A DNA stretch of 36,777 bases from Mucilaginibacter psychrotolerans (lineage in GTDB: Bacteria > Bacteroidota > Bacteroidia > Sphingobacteriales > Sphingobacteriaceae), in the NCBI RefSeq assembly GCF_004519315.1, contig NZ_SOZE01000048.1, positions 1-36,777 on the forward strand, in the 5' to 3' direction. The stretch's first letter is position 1. Each line of letters starts with the position of its first letter. Both the position numbers and the translations under genes were made by a program. The notes beneath the pieces were generated by a model. It saw nothing but the letters and a program-made list of their open reading frames with translations. It was not told where the DNA came from and searched no databases. Positions 35,126 to 36,777 of this stretch are shown piece after piece.

Positions 35126-35560
35126 TTATTCTTCTTCAGCTCCTCCACGGCCTCCGCCGGTTGATCCTGTGAAATCGGTTAAAAGAAACGCTTTGTTTTG
35201 CTTTATAGGTGTAGCCAAGTCCGGTTTAGGAAAACGTTCTTCCTAATGGCCTATGTATTCCGGTGTACCTATGAAAGACAATACATCTTCCCGGCCGAGC
35301 AGGCTATAAACATCATAGTATTGCGGCATAAAATTCACATCCGTATTTCCAGTTTCCGTTTCGCGCCGGAATTTGGTCGCGATGGTTTGTAGTTTTTCAA
35401 CAAACGAATAGCCGGGATGATAGCAGGCAATGTCCTTTGCGCGGTTATCCATGATATCGACACCCTGAGCAGCCGCACGGTCATAGGCCCAGAAACTGAT
35501 CAGTACTTTTTCATTGGGCGTTACCCAGTCAAAACCGGCTTCCAAACCTATACAGCTTTT
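35126..35560 (-). pseudogene. AbiEii/AbiGii-type nucleotidyltransferase toxin remnant, chimeric
   Basis: The frame LEAGFDWVTPNEKVLISFWA, then DNRAKDIACYHPGYSFVEKL, QTIATKFRRETETGN and FMPQYYDVYSLL, resembles the C-terminal half of AbiEii-like nucleotidyltransferases of toxin-antitoxin/abortive-infection systems. A TAG at 35243-35245 interrupts it, after which the family sequence continues in the same frame (EERFPKPDLATPIKQNKAFL) to about 35168. It then switches to a Gly-rich acidic tail (TGSTGGGRGGAEEE) that does not belong to the family. The N-terminal nucleotidyltransferase core is missing. This is a truncated relic joined to another gene's end; no AbiEi antitoxin gene is nearby. Confidence 0.6.
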
Positions 35561-35666
35561 TGCCGGTTAAAGATGATATACAAATTGATACCGGTAACCT
35601 TTTGTATATCATTAGGATGATCGCGGAACAGAACAGCTATTTTTGGATTTCAACCAATAGCATATA

Positions 35667-35801
35667 ATGTCTAAACAATCCATCGCCGAGGATATGATCG
35701 AGATCATTCGCTCAAACACACCTTCCTGGGGATTTCTTCCTTTTACCGTAATGTATGTTGATCCCCAAAAGCTTAGAACATTAAATATCGATGGTCTATG
35801 A
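35667..35801 (+). CDS. Small unidentified ORF overlapping the PH-domain gene
   Basis: A 44-residue frame (begins MSKQSIAEDMIEIIRSN, ends KLRTLNIDGL) whose TGA overlaps the next gene's ATG as ATGA at 35798-35801, an arrangement typical of coupled genes in an operon. I do not recognise the family. It could be a complete small protein or the surviving end of a longer one. No signal peptide or membrane segment. Confidence 0.4.
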   Translation: MSKQSIAEDMIEIIRSNTPSWGFLPFTVMYVDPQKLRTLNIDGL

Positions 35802-36071
35802 CAACAAACAATGACATCTCCCTCCGGCCGGCCATCAGTTTTGCCGTCCTGAAAATATCCCACTTTATCCTGCTGTCGCTCGCTTTCCTGGTGCTGGCCT
35901 GGTATAGTTCTCCCTATTTTATATTTTTCAGCCTCGCCGTGCTCGGCTTTGCCTGGTACCGGCTGCTCTGGATACGCAGTAACCGCTACCTCATCGGCAC
36001 AGAGACCATCCGAACCAGCACGGGCATCTTTTTTAAGCGTACCGACGAACTTGAGATGTACCGGATCAAAG
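35798..36071 (+). CDS. Bacterial PH-domain (bPH2) membrane protein, interrupted by a group II intron
   Basis: About 91 residues remain before the interruption. After a short polar start come two hydrophobic helices (about 20-35 and 40-57; HFILLSLAFLVLAWYSSPYF and FFSLAVLGFAWYRLLW). The start of a bPH2/DUF304 domain follows (NRYLIGTETIRTSTGIFFKR then TDELEMYRIK). In intact relatives the chain continues as RIKD and completes a beta-sandwich. Here the sequence after AAAG turns into a GTGCG group II intron start at 36072. Without splicing the frame ends seven codons later. The 3' exon, if present, lies beyond the window. Confidence 0.7.
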
Positions 36072-36777
36072 GTGCGCACGTAGCGGCAGCATAGTAAATA
36101 TACCCATGGCAGGGTATTAGGCCAGTGTTCAAAAGGCCTATCGTCCATCGGCTTATCCGTGAGGGAAACCAAATATCGGGGAGTGTAGCATGCCGACACA
36201 AGTCTATAAGTTGACCAGTTGTCAGGTCACGACTGAATAGCAGGACGAGAAACAGATATGAGGATAAAATCCATACTGATTGAATGATAACCCAAGCGGC
36301 CTCTCCCGGTAGCTATGACGTAAGATAACTGAACTCGTCATACTGTGATACTTCCCTTTGGTCTTTGAGGAGGGTAAGCGAAGAACAAATCACAGCGCAA
36401 TTGCAATATGCAATAACGGGTGGAAGTCATATCCGACAATCTGTAACGCCATCGTTACTATGTTGCTAAACGTGGATTACCTAAGTCAGAATGCCGCTGG
36501 CGCGGCTATAGAATGCAGATTCTTGAATATCTGATATGGTAACGGAGCTTCCGTAGTAGTCCGAGCAGGGGAAAGCCTTGTACATGGCGAAGGGAAGCAG
36601 CTAATATTATTTAATGCTAATAAAGGAAAATGTGTGAGACATTATGAGAAATCCACAATAGAATAAGGCGTTTAAGCAACCCATGATTTTTGCAGAAATA
36701 TTGGTCCGGCCGCAATCATCGTCTTGACAAGGTTATGAAACATATTGTCAGGATACTTAAGCCTGTTGAACCGGTAA
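36072..36777 (+). mobile_element. Group II intron, 5' part (domain I onward), no intact reverse transcriptase seen
   Basis: The segment begins GTGCGCAC, matching the GUGYG 5' end of group II introns. It then shows recognisable bacterial group II RNA motifs: GTGGATTACCTAAGT near 36470, GGTAACGGAGCTTCCGTAGTAG (given in short: the paired CGGAGC/CCGTAG) near 36537-36560, and GTCCGAGCAGGGGAAAGCC with ACATGGCGAAGGGAAGCAGC near 36560-36600, the typical run-up to the encoded protein. A frame starting MRNP at 36644, like many intron-encoded proteins, stops after five codons (TAG 36659). A different frame is open from 36687 to the window end without a family match. The intron may be degenerate, or its protein is broken. 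Confidence 0.75.

Noticed and set aside
35612..36199. Minus-strand 195-codon frame
   Set aside because: Runs antisense across the small ORF, the PH-domain gene and the intron start. No domain or signal peptide is visible, and the opposite strand explains the DNA better.
1..36777. CRISPR array or rRNA genes
   Set aside because: No regularly spaced direct repeats of 24-40 bp and no conserved rRNA segments were seen on either strand.

Overview
The window looks like a piece of chromosome from a Bacteroidota member of the Sphingobacteriaceae type (Mucilaginibacter/Pedobacter-like). The evidence is a SusC/SusD pair driven by an ECF sigma factor and FecR anti-sigma factor, an N-terminal STN domain on the SusC protein, DUF4369/TlpA and DUF1735-type lipoproteins, LytTR signalling, and AT-rich intergenic DNA with few Shine-Dalgarno sequences. 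No rRNA, complete tRNA or CRISPR array is seen.

Layout. (1) 1-5388: the 3' tip of an unknown gene, then a minus-strand type I export operon reading ABC transporter, membrane fusion protein (MFP), TolC-like outer-membrane protein, TetR-like regulator. The ABC frame is open, but the other three genes each carry one disabling change (frameshift, frameshift, nonsense codon). (2) 5601-7008: a small conserved-looking helical protein divergent from a LysR regulator. (3) 7053-8098: a terminator, a 24-bp fragment of a tRNA-Ser 3' end facing left, and a frameshifted excisionase-like HTH gene. This looks like the edge of an integrative element without its integrase. (4) 8099-10372: a lipoprotein of unknown function, an ABM-domain membrane protein and a small YgaP-like membrane protein. 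(5) 10471-14654: a tight plus-strand redox operon of pyruvate oxidase (PoxB), FAD monooxygenase, DUF2630 protein and old-yellow-enzyme reductase. It is followed by decayed remains of a thioredoxin-reductase-like gene and a UBP-type zinc-finger gene. (6) 15152-18157: a LytTR response regulator and a hybrid histidine kinase. (7) 18495-20086: an alpha/beta hydrolase and a Dps protein, then a 99-bp element with perfect 18-bp inverted ends. (8) 20505-22196: a secreted trypsin-like/PDZ protease with a second, degenerate protease fold.

(9) 22305-34128: a polysaccharide-utilisation-type locus on the minus strand. ECF sigma factor and FecR precede SusC, SusD, a secreted HExxH metallopeptidase, a TlpA-like thioredoxin lipoprotein candidate and a GH29 alpha-L-fucosidase, and a strong terminator closes the unit. 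A DUF1735-type surface lipoprotein lies upstream. The STN domain, FecR and ECF factor form a standard trans-envelope induction circuit. The unusual pairing of a peptidase with a fucosidase suggests a fucosylated glycopeptide or glycoprotein substrate (inference).

(10) 34129-36777: a gene graveyard. It holds a LytS-like kinase fragment that has lost its phospho-acceptor histidine, a carboxypeptidase-regulatory/TonB-receptor N-terminal remnant, a chimeric AbiEii-type nucleotidyltransferase remnant, a 12-G run, and a bacterial PH-domain gene cut by the 5' part of a group II intron whose reverse-transcriptase frame is not intact. Many single-base lesions could be either real decay or draft-assembly errors. 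Remapping the reads would separate these.
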